From NCBI GenBank assembly GCA_009775195.1, contig VSPF01000083.1:1-13351 (forward strand): a stretch of DNA of 13,351 nt. The letters run 5' to 3'. The DNA is from Muribaculaceae bacterium. GTDB lineage: Bacteria > Bacteroidota > Bacteroidia > Bacteroidales > Muribaculaceae. Below the pieces are notes generated by a model. The model saw only the letters and a program-made list of their open reading frames with translations. It was not told the DNA's origin and did no database searches. A program made the position numbers and the translations under genes. Shown here piece by piece: positions 1-7,501 of this stretch (within the stretch, counting starts at the first letter, position 1; each line of letters starts with the position of its first letter).

Positions 1-4
1 TTAA

Positions 5-49
5 ACATAGCGTTTTTGATTGCAAAGTTCGCAACCCAAGACGCTATGT
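5..49. repeat. 9-bp perfect inverted repeat
   Basis: ACATAGCGT at 5-13 is exactly repeated in inverse as ACGCTATGT at 41-49, with 27 bp between the arms. A shorter nested pair, TTGC (20-23) and GCAA (31-34), lies inside. The arms flank a possible leftward -7 element at 23-30, so the repeat could be a pair of operator half-sites. It could also be a weak stem-loop at the end of the minus-strand operon. It lacks the T-run expected of an intrinsic terminator. Confidence 0.5.
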
Positions 50-54
50 ACAAG
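23..54 (-). promoter_or_regulatory. Possible leftward Bacteroidetes-type promoter
   Basis: Read on the minus strand, CTTG (54-51) is followed after 20 bp by GAACTTTG (30-23), which differs from the Bacteroidetes -7 consensus TAnnTTTG at one base. Transcription would start near position 17 and leave the window to the left. The gene served is not visible, so the assignment rests only on the motif. Confidence 0.3.
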
Positions 55-86
55 CCGGCCTATTTCGGACGGATACTCACTTATGG

Positions 87-107
87 CGTCGTCTACGACG
101 ATTTTTG
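87..107 (+). terminator. Small hairpin followed by a T-run
   Basis: CGTCG (87-91) pairs with CGACG (96-100) around a four-base loop and is followed by ATTTTTGG on the plus strand. It would terminate rightward transcripts, but no rightward gene is visible to its left. On the minus strand, the direction of the adjacent operon, there is no T-run. It could therefore be antisense protection or chance. Confidence 0.25.
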
Positions 108-121
108 GTCGTTTTTACCTT

Positions 122-2710
122 TTACTTCGCAGGGTAGATTTCAATCTTTTGTATGTGCACCTGGCCGGGTTTGCCCGCTTCGGTGCCGATTGATGTCGCA
201 CCGACGGTAAAGGTTATGTCCGACGAATTGCCGGTCCAGGTTATCGAGGTATCGCCCGAGGCTTGTTCCCCGACATTGCCCGTACTGGGACTGAAGGTCG
301 CATAACGCTTAGCGCCGGTAGCTGTGTTGATGGTGAACACTATCTTGGCAATTGCCGTGCTACCCTTGATGTTCAGGGTGTTGTTGGCATAGAGACGTAT
401 GGTGCCCTCGGTTATGCCAGTGTTTTTGTCCGTGTATTCGTAATAACCTGGGTCGTTTTTACCCGACGCCTTGCTGACTGTGAAGGTATAGCCGTCCTCG
501 GTCAGGGGCGATATAACTACGAAGCCGTTTGTGGCTGCCGGGCCCTTGAACGGTGTCAGGTCGATGTTGACAGCATCGCCGGGAGTGCCGGGTTCGGGGT
601 TGTCGGGGCCGGGACCCGGGTCGGGCTCGGTGCCGCCGCCGCTTTCGCCGTCGTAGCTGACCACCTGGTTGCCCTTGGCGAACTCGGGTGTATTACCCTT
701 ATAGTTGATGAGCTTGCCCTTGACTACGACTTTGGCACCGGCTTTCATTTGGTCGGTCGAGGTGAATTTGTCGCCGTTGAGCCAGTAGCCACGGAACACG
801 TAGAACTCGGTGGTATAGCCCGGGTCAACGATATAGTATGTGGCGTTGCCGAAGTTTGTGCTTATTTCATCGACCCTTGAGATTTCGCCGGCAACATATA
901 CATCATCGGCACTCTCCTGGTCGGCGGGCAGTGCCATAGTCACTTGCAGAGCCTTAGCCACGTTGTAGGGGCTTTCGAGTGTGCCTTCGCCTGTCGGTTC
1001 GGCTCCGCTTGCAGGAGGTGTGACAGGTGTGTCGCCGCCACCGGTGAGGGTATAGGCTGAAGGATTCTTGATGCCGGGTGCGCCGCAATATTTGGCAAGG
1101 TCGCCCTTGATTGCCACGAGTTTGCCAAGGTTGCCGGGATTGTCGACAATGTTGAGGGCTTTGCGGACATCGCTGCCGCTTACCAACTGGACTGGTATAC
1201 ATTTCGACGGGTCAGTGCAGTCGGCCGTGGGTGCGAGCACGAGGTTTGACGGTGCCGCGCCCTCGGTGCCGAAGACGGTGTAGGGGAGTGTGGTCGATGC
1301 TCCGCCGGTGGGTATAGAGCCTACGATATAGCCTTTGACCCACATGCCGCTTTCCGACACGGCGTCGCCCTTGGCAATCACCTGTGCCACATTGTAGGGG
1401 CTTGCTTCCTGGCCGTTGCCGGCAGGCACCTCGCCGGTGTCTACTGTCACGCCCTCGATTTCGAACTGGTCGGGTTTGCCGCTGTTGCCGGTGATGCCCG
1501 GGGTGCCCATAAACTTAACCAGGTCGCCCTTGACAAGGATTTGCTTGCCGAGGTTGGCGGGGTTGTCGCGCAGGTTGCCCACCTCGCGGAAGGTACTTTC
1601 GGCCGGCAGTTGCACTACCAGGCACTGCGATATTTCCTTGCACTCAGGGTCGGGGCCGACGACGAGTGTCGAGGTCATGACCGTCGGAGCCTCCCATTGT
1701 ATGTCGCCGTTGCCGGTCACGGTCTCTACTTCGGGAGCTACCGCGCCCACGATATAGCCTTTCACCCAGCCATTGGCGGTGATGCCGTTGTTGATGTCCT
1801 TGATTGCGCCGGGCACGTCGTAGGGCTTGTCCTTCGCGCCGGGCACCTCGCCTACGTTGATTACGCCCTCGTAGTCGAGCATCAAAATCTGCCACGAGTC
1901 GTTGTAGTAGCCGAGTATGCCGACCAGGTCGATATTGCCGGCCGGGAGCCGCTTCTCGCACCACGTGGCGTAGCCGCTGGTGCGCACGATGCGTGTGTTG
2001 CCTTCGCGGTCGACGAGCGTGCGGTTCTGCTCTTCGTTGACCTTGGTGTGGTAGACCGAGAAATTCTTTTGTCCGCCGTCGGCAAAGTAAACGTTCTTGA
2101 AGCGCACGAGCTGGCTCTGGTATTTGCGCAGGCCCTCGGTGTCGGACGGTATGTCGGAGAACGTGTTGGCCACGAGTGTGTCGATTGACGCATACGAGGG
2201 CATGCCGTTGAGTTCGGTATGCTCGCTGAACTGCTGGAAGGCCATAAAGCTGACCTGCCATGTCTTGCGGTCGGCATACCATGACTTGTGGCCGATTTGC
2301 TGCAGGCCGGCATATTTGCCTATGGTCATGCCTGTTACGTCGATGACCACTTCCTGGCCACGGCGGTAGTTGAGGTAGAGGTTATACGAGTCGACCGAGA
2401 ATGCCAGTGCGGCGGTCTCGTCCTGTATGACTATGCTCTTGAAGATGTTGCCTTCCTTGTCCGACGAAATCACGCGGCCCTTGATGATGAAGCGGTGGCT
2501 CTCGTCGTCGGGGTCGTAGATGCTGTCGGCGTAGTTGGTGTCGTCGCTCCAGAAGCGTGTCTTTAGGTCGAGGATTGATATGTTGGCCTCGACGTCGGCC
2601 TCGGGGACTACGGGTGCCGGGGTGTCGATATCGTCCTGGCACGAGCTGAACCCTGCCGTCACGACTACTGCGGCGGCAAGCCCGGTGATATATTTTGTTA
2701 TCTTGTTCAT
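122..2710 (-). CDS. DUF5689 surface lipoprotein with tandem DUF6359-like and OB-fold domains
   Basis: This 862-residue protein has a lipoprotein signal ending in FSSC, with the lipidated Cys at 24. QDDID follows, resembling the acidic surface-export signal of Bacteroidetes lipoproteins, so a cell-surface location is likely. Domains that can be seen are: DUF5689-like at about 41-288; two related DUF6359-like modules at about 296-420 and 437-556, each with a WVKGYIVG strand and a DNPxNLGK...KGDL block; an OB-fold-like module at about 578-688; a Gly/Pro/acidic linker at 689-712; and a C-terminal beta-rich domain at about 713-862. Each DUF6359-like module has a C-x5-C pair (357/363 and 498/504). 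The OB-fold module is clearly paralogous to that of the upstream gene (both contain YKGNTP and VSY). It is the last gene of a three-gene operon, 12 bp after its neighbour. The ligand is unknown; nucleic acid or nucleotide binding is only suggested by the OB-folds. Confidence 0.85.
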   Translation of the reverse strand: MNKITKYITGLAAAVVVTAGFSSCQDDIDTPAPVVPEADVEANISILDLKTRFWSDDTNYADSIYDPDDESHRFIIKGRVISSDKEGNIFKSIVIQDETAALAFSVDSYNLYLNYRRGQEVVIDVTGMTIGKYAGLQQIGHKSWYADRKTWQVSFMAFQQFSEHTELNGMPSYASIDTLVANTFSDIPSDTEGLRKYQSQLVRFKNVYFADGGQKNFSVYHTKVNEEQNRTLVDREGNTRIVRTSGYATWCEKRLPAGNIDLVGILGYYNDSWQILMLDYEGVINVGEVPGAKDKPYDVPGAIKDINNGITANGWVKGYIVGAVAPEVETVTGNGDIQWEAPTVMTSTLVVGPDPECKEISQCLVVQLPAESTFREVGNLRDNPANLGKQILVKGDLVKFMGTPGITGNSGKPDQFEIEGVTVDTGEVPAGNGQEASPYNVAQVIAKGDAVSESGMWVKGYIVGSIPTGGASTTLPYTVFGTEGAAPSNLVLAPTADCTDPSKCIPVQLVSGSDVRKALNIVDNPGNLGKLVAIKGDLAKYCGAPGIKNPSAYTLTGGGDTPVTPPASGAEPTGEGTLESPYNVAKALQVTMALPADQESADDVYVAGEISRVDEISTNFGNATYYIVDPGYTTEFYVFRGYWLNGDKFTSTDQMKAGAKVVVKGKLINYKGNTPEFAKGNQVVSYDGESGGGTEPDPGPGPDNPEPGTPGDAVNIDLTPFKGPAATNGFVVISPLTEDGYTFTVSKASGKNDPGYYEYTDKNTGITEGTIRLYANNTLNIKGSTAIAKIVFTINTATGAKRYATFSPSTGNVGEQASGDTSITWTGNSSDITFTVGATSIGTEAGKPGQVHIQKIEIYPAK

Positions 2711-2716
2711 GGGTAG

Positions 2717-2725
2717 TGTCGGTTA
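2717..2725 (-). promoter_or_regulatory. Leader 9-mer TAACCGACA, copy 1
   Basis: TAACCGACA lies exactly 6 nt before the ATG of the downstream lipoprotein gene. Its first three bases are the stop codon of the upstream gene. The same 9-mer occurs at the same distance before the upstream lipoprotein gene. It is not a Shine-Dalgarno sequence. It may be a translation-initiation element or a relic of tandem duplication. Confidence 0.4.
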
Positions 2726-4477
2726 CTTCTTGCCTTTGATGGCGAGGTTTTTGATTTCCCAGGTGTCGGCACCGTCGGCGCTCGAACCGTATTTGAATGC
2801 TATCTGAATTTTTTTGCCGTCGTATGCCGCCAGGCTTATGCTGCCGGAGTTGACAAAAGTCCAGGCACCGGCCTCGGGCCATGTGGGTATTTCGACGGGA
2901 GTCCAGTCCTTGGCACCCTCTTCGCGTACTACCAGGCCGCACATGCTGCGCAGGGTGGTCTGGAACTTGGCGGCGTGGTCGAAGCTCATGGCGCAGCCTG
3001 TGGCACCGGTGAGGTCGATGACGGGCGATACGGCGTACGACTCGGTGGCTATGGCCACCTTGTTTACATATGCGCTGGCGTTGAGATAGCCTTTGTCGTT
3101 GTAAACTTTCCACGACCATACGTATTCGGCCGTGCCGAGGTTCACGTTGTCGATAGTCCAGTCGGCGGGCATTTCGGCAAGGTTCTCGCCGAGGAACGAG
3201 TAGAGCTGGTCTTCCGACGGTGTCGGGGGCGTCGGGGTGTCGCCGCCTGCCGTCTGGCCGTTGTAGCTGACGAGCTGGTTGTCCTGGGCGAGTTGCGGGG
3301 TATTGCCCTTGTAGTTGGCAAGCATGCCCTTGATTACCACCTTGGCGCCTGTGGCGATTTGGTCTTCGGCTGTGAATCTCGCACCGCCGAGCCAGAGACC
3401 ATGGAATACGCCAATGGTCTTGGAGCCGCCTTCGTCAACGATAGTGTAATTAGCATTGCCGTACTGCATGCTTACTTCCTTGATTGCCGAAATCACGCCA
3501 GCCACGTATACCTCGGCTGTTTTTTCGCCATCCTTGAGCGCGGTGGCTAACTGCAGGGCCTTGGTCACATTGTAGGGGCTGGCCTCGGTGCCTTCGCCTG
3601 CCGGGTCGACTTCGGGGCCGGGTTCGGGGGCGATGTTGTCGAAACCGATGCAGCCTTCCTGGTCAATCATAGTGAGCTGCAGGCTGCTGTTGAACTGGCT
3701 GAGTATGCCCACTACGCTGCCTGTGCCATAAGGCAGGGGGTCGCTCGAGTAGTTTGTAAACGTGCTGTTGCGCACCATCAGGCGGTGGCCGTCGGCATCG
3801 GTGATATAGCGGTTTGTGCCGTACTGCTGGTCAGAGTAGGGCTGGCCGGCCTCGACCCAGCTTACACCGTCAATCCGCACCAGGCGGCACTGCCATACCT
3901 TGACAGAGTCGCTGATGCTTTTGATTTCGTCGATGTGGGCCAGGGTGGTGGCGGTGGTATCTACCTTGTCAGGCTCGGGCATGCCTATGCCTGTGCGTGC
4001 CACGTGGGCATAGAAGCGGTCCTCGGTCATATAGAAGTCCTTGTCGGCAGGGTCGCCGAAAGCGAGTACGCCCGAGGCCGAGCCGATAGTCAGCCCGGTG
4101 CCCCACACTGCCACTTCCTGGCCGAAGGGGAATTGGGCATACATGTCCTCGGCATTGACATAGAATGCGATGGCTATCTGGTCGCCATTCTCGTTGCGCG
4201 ACTGCACATATATTTTCTTGAAAATGTTACCCGACTCGTCCGACGAGCACACGCGGCCTTTGAAGACCATCGAGTCGCCCGTCGAGGCACTGACGCCTAT
4301 GTTCGTGGGCGTGCTCATCTTGGGCCAGTAGCGGTCTTTGAGTTGGGTGATGGTATAGTTTGCCTCGACATCGACAGTCGTGGGCAGTACCATCGGCGGG
4401 CGGGCGAAATCGTCGTCGCAGGCACTAAAGGCAGTCACTCCGAGCAGGGCGGCTATATATAATAATGTCTTTTTCAT
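2723..4477 (-). CDS. DUF5689 surface lipoprotein with OB-fold and C-terminal jelly-roll-like domain
   Basis: This 584-residue lipoprotein has a signal ending in FSAC (Cys 20) followed by DDDF, an acidic surface-export-like signal. A DUF5689-like domain covers about 36-280. An OB-fold-like module at about 298-406 closely matches the one in the downstream gene, with SPYNV, YVAG, GAKVVIKG and YKGNTP in the same order. After a Thr/Pro linker (about 408-422) comes a domain at about 424-582 with features of the choice-of-anchor J/DUF5017 type: an aromatic-rich start, SPVIDLTG, FDHAAKF, and an ending in DTWEIKNLAIKG. It sits 20 bp after the TonB-dependent receptor gene and 12 bp before the second lipoprotein gene, so the three are surely cotranscribed. 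A role as surface ligand-capture partner of the receptor is inferred from position; the ligand is unknown. Confidence 0.85.
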   Translation of the reverse strand: MKKTLLYIAALLGVTAFSACDDDFARPPMVLPTTVDVEANYTITQLKDRYWPKMSTPTNIGVSASTGDSMVFKGRVCSSDESGNIFKKIYVQSRNENGDQIAIAFYVNAEDMYAQFPFGQEVAVWGTGLTIGSASGVLAFGDPADKDFYMTEDRFYAHVARTGIGMPEPDKVDTTATTLAHIDEIKSISDSVKVWQCRLVRIDGVSWVEAGQPYSDQQYGTNRYITDADGHRLMVRNSTFTNYSSDPLPYGTGSVVGILSQFNSSLQLTMIDQEGCIGFDNIAPEPGPEVDPAGEGTEASPYNVTKALQLATALKDGEKTAEVYVAGVISAIKEVSMQYGNANYTIVDEGGSKTIGVFHGLWLGGARFTAEDQIATGAKVVIKGMLANYKGNTPQLAQDNQLVSYNGQTAGGDTPTPPTPSEDQLYSFLGENLAEMPADWTIDNVNLGTAEYVWSWKVYNDKGYLNASAYVNKVAIATESYAVSPVIDLTGATGCAMSFDHAAKFQTTLRSMCGLVVREEGAKDWTPVEIPTWPEAGAWTFVNSGSISLAAYDGKKIQIAFKYGSSADGADTWEIKNLAIKGKK

Positions 4478-4483
4478 TGTTTC

Positions 4484-4492
4484 TGTCGGTTA
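4484..4492 (-). promoter_or_regulatory. Leader 9-mer TAACCGACA, copy 2
   Basis: This is the same TAACCGACA as at 2717-2725, again 6 nt before an ATG. Here it lies wholly within the 20-bp gap between the receptor and the first lipoprotein gene. The six bases that follow differ (GAAACA here, CTACCC in the other copy), so only the 9-mer is conserved. Confidence 0.4.
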
Positions 4493-4497
4493 TGGGG

Positions 4498-7284
4498 TTA
4501 GAAACGGACGCCGATGTTGAGGTAGGCGCGTATACCCTGGGCGTAGTTGAAGCGGTTGGGGTATTTGTTTCGGTTATACTCCTTGAGGTCGAGACGGCCC
4601 TGCTGGTAGGCATAGGTCACCACGTCGCGGTTGTTGAGTATGTTGTTGACGTTGAGGTTGATGTTGAGGCTTACCTTGCGGTTGATATAAATCAGCTTGC
4701 CAATCGAGGCATTGAGGGTAAAGGCGTTCTTGATTTTATCCTGGGCTGAAAGTTCGATGATTTTGGCCTCGAGTTCCTTGAGCGAGCTGCCGAAGTCTTC
4801 GTAGAGCTTGGGCAGGGCCTCGTGGTAGCGCGGCGACAGGTTCACATAGGCGTCGCCCTGGAAGGTACCGTTGATGTTGAAGAACCAGTTTTTGGGTGCG
4901 GCCCAGTCGATGCCGATGTTGGCGGCATACTGCGGCGTGGAGCCCAGGTAGTAGTTCTTGAGATATACGGTCTGGGTGGTGTCGGCATACATGCCGTTTT
5001 CGAACGAGCGTGTGCCCTCGGGATTGCTCTTGTATTGGAAGCGTGCATAGGTGCCGGCAAATGTGGCGGTGACGCTCGGAGTGATTTTGTAGGCCATGCC
5101 GAGTTCGACACCCTTGTAGACGCGGCGTACGCCGGTCATGACATAGTTGCAATATGTCTGATAGTCGTCGTCGTAGAAACCCGAGCGCTCGATTGCGTTG
5201 TCGGTATTGGTATAGAAGCCTGTCACCGAACCACGGAAGCGGCGGTAGTTCCAGATATAGGAGATGTCGCCCGAGAAATCGCGTTCGTTCTCGATATTGC
5301 TCACGGTCTGGTTGCCGATGCGGGGCGATATGAATACCTGGTCGAAGAGCGGTGCGCGTGTGCCGTAGCTAAGGTGGGCGGCAAACTGGTTGCGGCCGTC
5401 GAGTTTATATACGGCGCCGGCCTTGAAGCTCACGTTGTCGAAGCTCAGCGTCGAGCTTTTGCCCAGCGAGTTCTGCTGTGCGCGGCCGTTGCGCATGTGG
5501 CCGTCGCGGTAGTACTGGGTGTGGCTGAGCTGGAAGGCGTAGTTGATGTCCCATTTGGGCAGGTTGATTACATTTTGCAGCCAAGCCTCGGCACGCCATG
5601 CGTGTATGTCGTAGTCATAGCCGAAGCGGTCGCCCTTGCGCACGCGGCGGTTGGGGTTGTCGAGGTCGTTCTGCAGGTTGTCGGGCTTGACAGAAATCTC
5701 GCGGTCGCTGAAGGGGTCGATGTCGAGCCAGAACTCGCCGCCGAGAAGGTCGCGCACGGTCTTGTAGTTCGAGCTCTTGGTGTAGTTGAACGATACGCCG
5801 CCCTGTAGTGTCATCCACGAGTTGAGGCGCGTGTTGACATAGCTGTTGAACATGCCCACAAGCTGGTGGTTGGTACGGTTTTCCATGATATACGACGAAC
5901 CCTGCTTCTGGTCTTCGGGCAGCGAGGCGTTCTGGGCGTTGTTGAGGTAGTTGACCTCGTAGAGCTGGTCCCACTTGATTTGCCTGAAGGCTTCGTCGTG
6001 TAGCCACAGGTCGGTGTAGTACTCGTAAGCCTCGGGGTTGTTCTTGTCGGGGTCGGCGTTGCTCATGAAGTACGAAGGCAGATATTTATAGTAGGTCGGG
6101 TTGGGGTCGACTGCCTTGTAGTAGTTGAGGGCCGTGCGGTTGTAGTAAACCGAGCGGAATGTGAGCGAGGTGTTGAGCGTGGTGCTTTCTTTCTTGAAGA
6201 GCCAGTTGAGCATCACAGTGGGGTCGAATGTCTCGGTTATGCGGCTCGAGCGTTTCTTGCCGTCCTGGTAGCCCCAGTCGGGGTTGTAGAGGTTGCTGCC
6301 GGCGAGGTCGTAGGCCTCCTGCACGGTCGGACGCCCGGTGGCGCGCTGCGTGGGGCCGCCGAAGGCTGTCAGTACGAGCGAGTTCTCGCTGTTGAGCACT
6401 TTCTGGAGCGACAGGAAGAGGCCGCCCGAGTTATAGAACGTTCCCTCCATCACGCCCTCTTTGGCATATCGGCCTATGGCGCTGGCGGTCAGGGCCCAGC
6501 CGTTTTTGTTGAGGCCGGTAGAGTAGGTGGCCATGGCGCGGGCCATGTAGTTTGAGTTGGTAAACGCCACCGAGCCGTTGAAGCCGGGGGCATAGAGGTC
6601 GGTAGTGGTGTTGTAGTTTACGCTGCCAGCAATGTCGCCGAAGGCATAGTTGCTGGCTTCCATGCCCACGCTGGTGGTCTTGTTGCGGAAGGCGCGGCTG
6701 GTCATGCCGAGCAGGGTAGAGAAGCTGAACGAACCGCGAACGAGGTCGTTCATCCTCACGCCGTTGATATACACGCTCTGGTATTGGTTGTCCATACCGC
6801 GATAGCGGAAGTACATGGGGCCGAAGTTATACGAGGCCGTGTTGTAATATATGTTGTCGTTGGCGCCGGTAAGTGCGGCCACGCTCTGCGAGGCACCTTC
6901 GTCGTCGTCGAGGGCGCTTTCGTCGAAAATCAGGTCTTCGAGGTCGCCGTAATAATCGTTGTTGCTTTCTACGGGCTGCAGGCGGATTTCGCCAATGTTG
7001 ACGGTGTTGCCCTGAACGGTGACCCGGGTGCTGAAGCTGTCGTAGCCGTCACACATGATTACGACATAGTCGTCTGAGCCGGTTTTGTCGGGGGCTGTGA
7101 GACGGAATTGGCCGTTGAAATTTGTCGTGACCTGGACTTTTTGGTCCCTCAGCGTCACTGTGGCCCCGGAGATGGGGCTGCCGGTGTTGCCGTTGACCAC
7201 GACGCCGAGCAGCGTTTCTGCCGACGCCCCGAGCGCCGGTAGCAATATTGCAAGGCATAGCAGTAAAAACAGTCTTGTTTTCAT
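4498..7284 (-). CDS. TonB-dependent outer-membrane receptor with carboxypeptidase-regulatory-like N-terminus
   Basis: This 928-residue protein has an SPI signal peptide with a likely cut after GASA (22/23). A CarboxypepD_reg-like domain covers about 24-108 (ISGATVTLRD, then NFNGQFRL). An acidic stretch at 114-129 (DLEDLIFDESALDDDE) precedes a plug domain at about 131-235 that contains FRYRGMDNQYQSVYINGVRM and ends in FGDIAGSVNYN. The rest is a long beta-barrel rich in aromatic strands ending in a terminal Phe (GVRF), as expected for outer-membrane insertion. A charged, helix-like segment at about 828-851 looks like an extracellular or inter-strand insertion. No SusC/RagA signature is seen, and the next gene is not a SusD but a DUF5689 lipoprotein. 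It heads the operon, which starts at the promoter at 7337-7369. The substrate cannot be read from the sequence. Confidence 0.9.
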   Translation of the reverse strand: MKTRLFLLLCLAILLPALGASAETLLGVVVNGNTGSPISGATVTLRDQKVQVTTNFNGQFRLTAPDKTGSDDYVVIMCDGYDSFSTRVTVQGNTVNIGEIRLQPVESNNDYYGDLEDLIFDESALDDDEGASQSVAALTGANDNIYYNTASYNFGPMYFRYRGMDNQYQSVYINGVRMNDLVRGSFSFSTLLGMTSRAFRNKTTSVGMEASNYAFGDIAGSVNYNTTTDLYAPGFNGSVAFTNSNYMARAMATYSTGLNKNGWALTASAIGRYAKEGVMEGTFYNSGGLFLSLQKVLNSENSLVLTAFGGPTQRATGRPTVQEAYDLAGSNLYNPDWGYQDGKKRSSRITETFDPTVMLNWLFKKESTTLNTSLTFRSVYYNRTALNYYKAVDPNPTYYKYLPSYFMSNADPDKNNPEAYEYYTDLWLHDEAFRQIKWDQLYEVNYLNNAQNASLPEDQKQGSSYIMENRTNHQLVGMFNSYVNTRLNSWMTLQGGVSFNYTKSSNYKTVRDLLGGEFWLDIDPFSDREISVKPDNLQNDLDNPNRRVRKGDRFGYDYDIHAWRAEAWLQNVINLPKWDINYAFQLSHTQYYRDGHMRNGRAQQNSLGKSSTLSFDNVSFKAGAVYKLDGRNQFAAHLSYGTRAPLFDQVFISPRIGNQTVSNIENERDFSGDISYIWNYRRFRGSVTGFYTNTDNAIERSGFYDDDYQTYCNYVMTGVRRVYKGVELGMAYKITPSVTATFAGTYARFQYKSNPEGTRSFENGMYADTTQTVYLKNYYLGSTPQYAANIGIDWAAPKNWFFNINGTFQGDAYVNLSPRYHEALPKLYEDFGSSLKELEAKIIELSAQDKIKNAFTLNASIGKLIYINRKVSLNINLNVNNILNNRDVVTYAYQQGRLDLKEYNRNKYPNRFNYAQGIRAYLNIGVRF

Positions 7285-7336
7285 TCAGTTCTATTTTGGT
7301 TTTTTAATAACATTCGGTGCGTTGTATAAAAAGCAT

Positions 7337-7369
7337 CAAAATTAATAAAATATATCTTAATCTTCCAAA
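7337..7369 (-). promoter_or_regulatory. Promoter of the TonB receptor operon
   Basis: On the minus strand TTTG (7369-7366) is followed after 21 bp by TAATTTTG (7344-7337), a perfect match to TAnnTTTG. The predicted start is near 7331, giving an AT-rich leader of about 47 nt with no Shine-Dalgarno sequence. Confidence 0.65.
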
Positions 7370-7413
7370 TAGAATTGGCATAAAACAAGTTTTTAACACT
7401 TCCGGGTCGATAT

Positions 7414-7436
7414 TATTCATATTTCTGGCGTGAATA
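7414..7436. promoter_or_regulatory. Dyad TATTCA-N11-TGAATA in the divergent region
   Basis: The two arms (7414-7419 and 7431-7436) are perfect inverse copies, 23 bp end to end. The dyad ends 27 bp upstream of the rightward -7 element and about 45 bp from the leftward -33 element, so it is well placed for a regulator acting on either promoter. No regulator gene is next to it, and six-base arms can arise by chance. Confidence 0.3.
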
Positions 7437-7448
7437 GTGTACCCGGTA

Positions 7449-7487
7449 TTGGTATAATTTATATACTTTTGCGTGTTCTAATACCAA
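7449..7487 (+). promoter_or_regulatory. Rightward promoter flanked by TTGGTAT/ATACCAA repeat
   Basis: TACTTTTG at 7464-7471 matches the -7 consensus TAnnTTTG perfectly. No good -33 element is present at the usual distance, so activation may be needed. The -7 element is framed nearly symmetrically by TTGGTAT (7449-7455) and ATACCAA (7481-7487), a perfect 7-bp inverted repeat. Transcription should begin near 7478, about 24 nt before the GTG start at 7502. Confidence 0.55.
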
Positions 7488-7501
7488 CCGAATCATTAAC
7501 T

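Noticed and set aside
16..210. 64-codon plus-strand open frame at the left edge
   Set aside because: It overlaps the hairpin at 87-107 and the 3' end of the minus-strand lipoprotein gene, with no family resemblance.
263..880. Plus-strand open frames of 200-225 codons opposite the two lipoprotein genes (263-880, 1541-2188, 2975-3550, 3785-4462)
   Set aside because: All are mirror frames of well-supported lipoprotein genes, without promoters, motifs or plausible composition.
4822..5808. 328-codon open frame antisense to the TonB receptor gene
   Set aside because: It lies inside the barrel coding region. Its translation is low-complexity Val/Ala/Glu-rich and lacks any recognisable domain.
7453..7458. 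TATAAT, an E. coli-like -10 hexamer
   Set aside because: Bacteroidetes sigma factors use TAnnTTTG; the perfect TACTTTTG eleven bases downstream is the better candidate.
7449..7487. Phase-variable promoter inverted by the XerC-like recombinase
   Set aside because: The arms are only 7 bp and 25 bp apart, far shorter than known Bacteroides invertible promoters, and the recombinase looks like a housekeeping Xer protein. I keep it only as an operator-like dyad.
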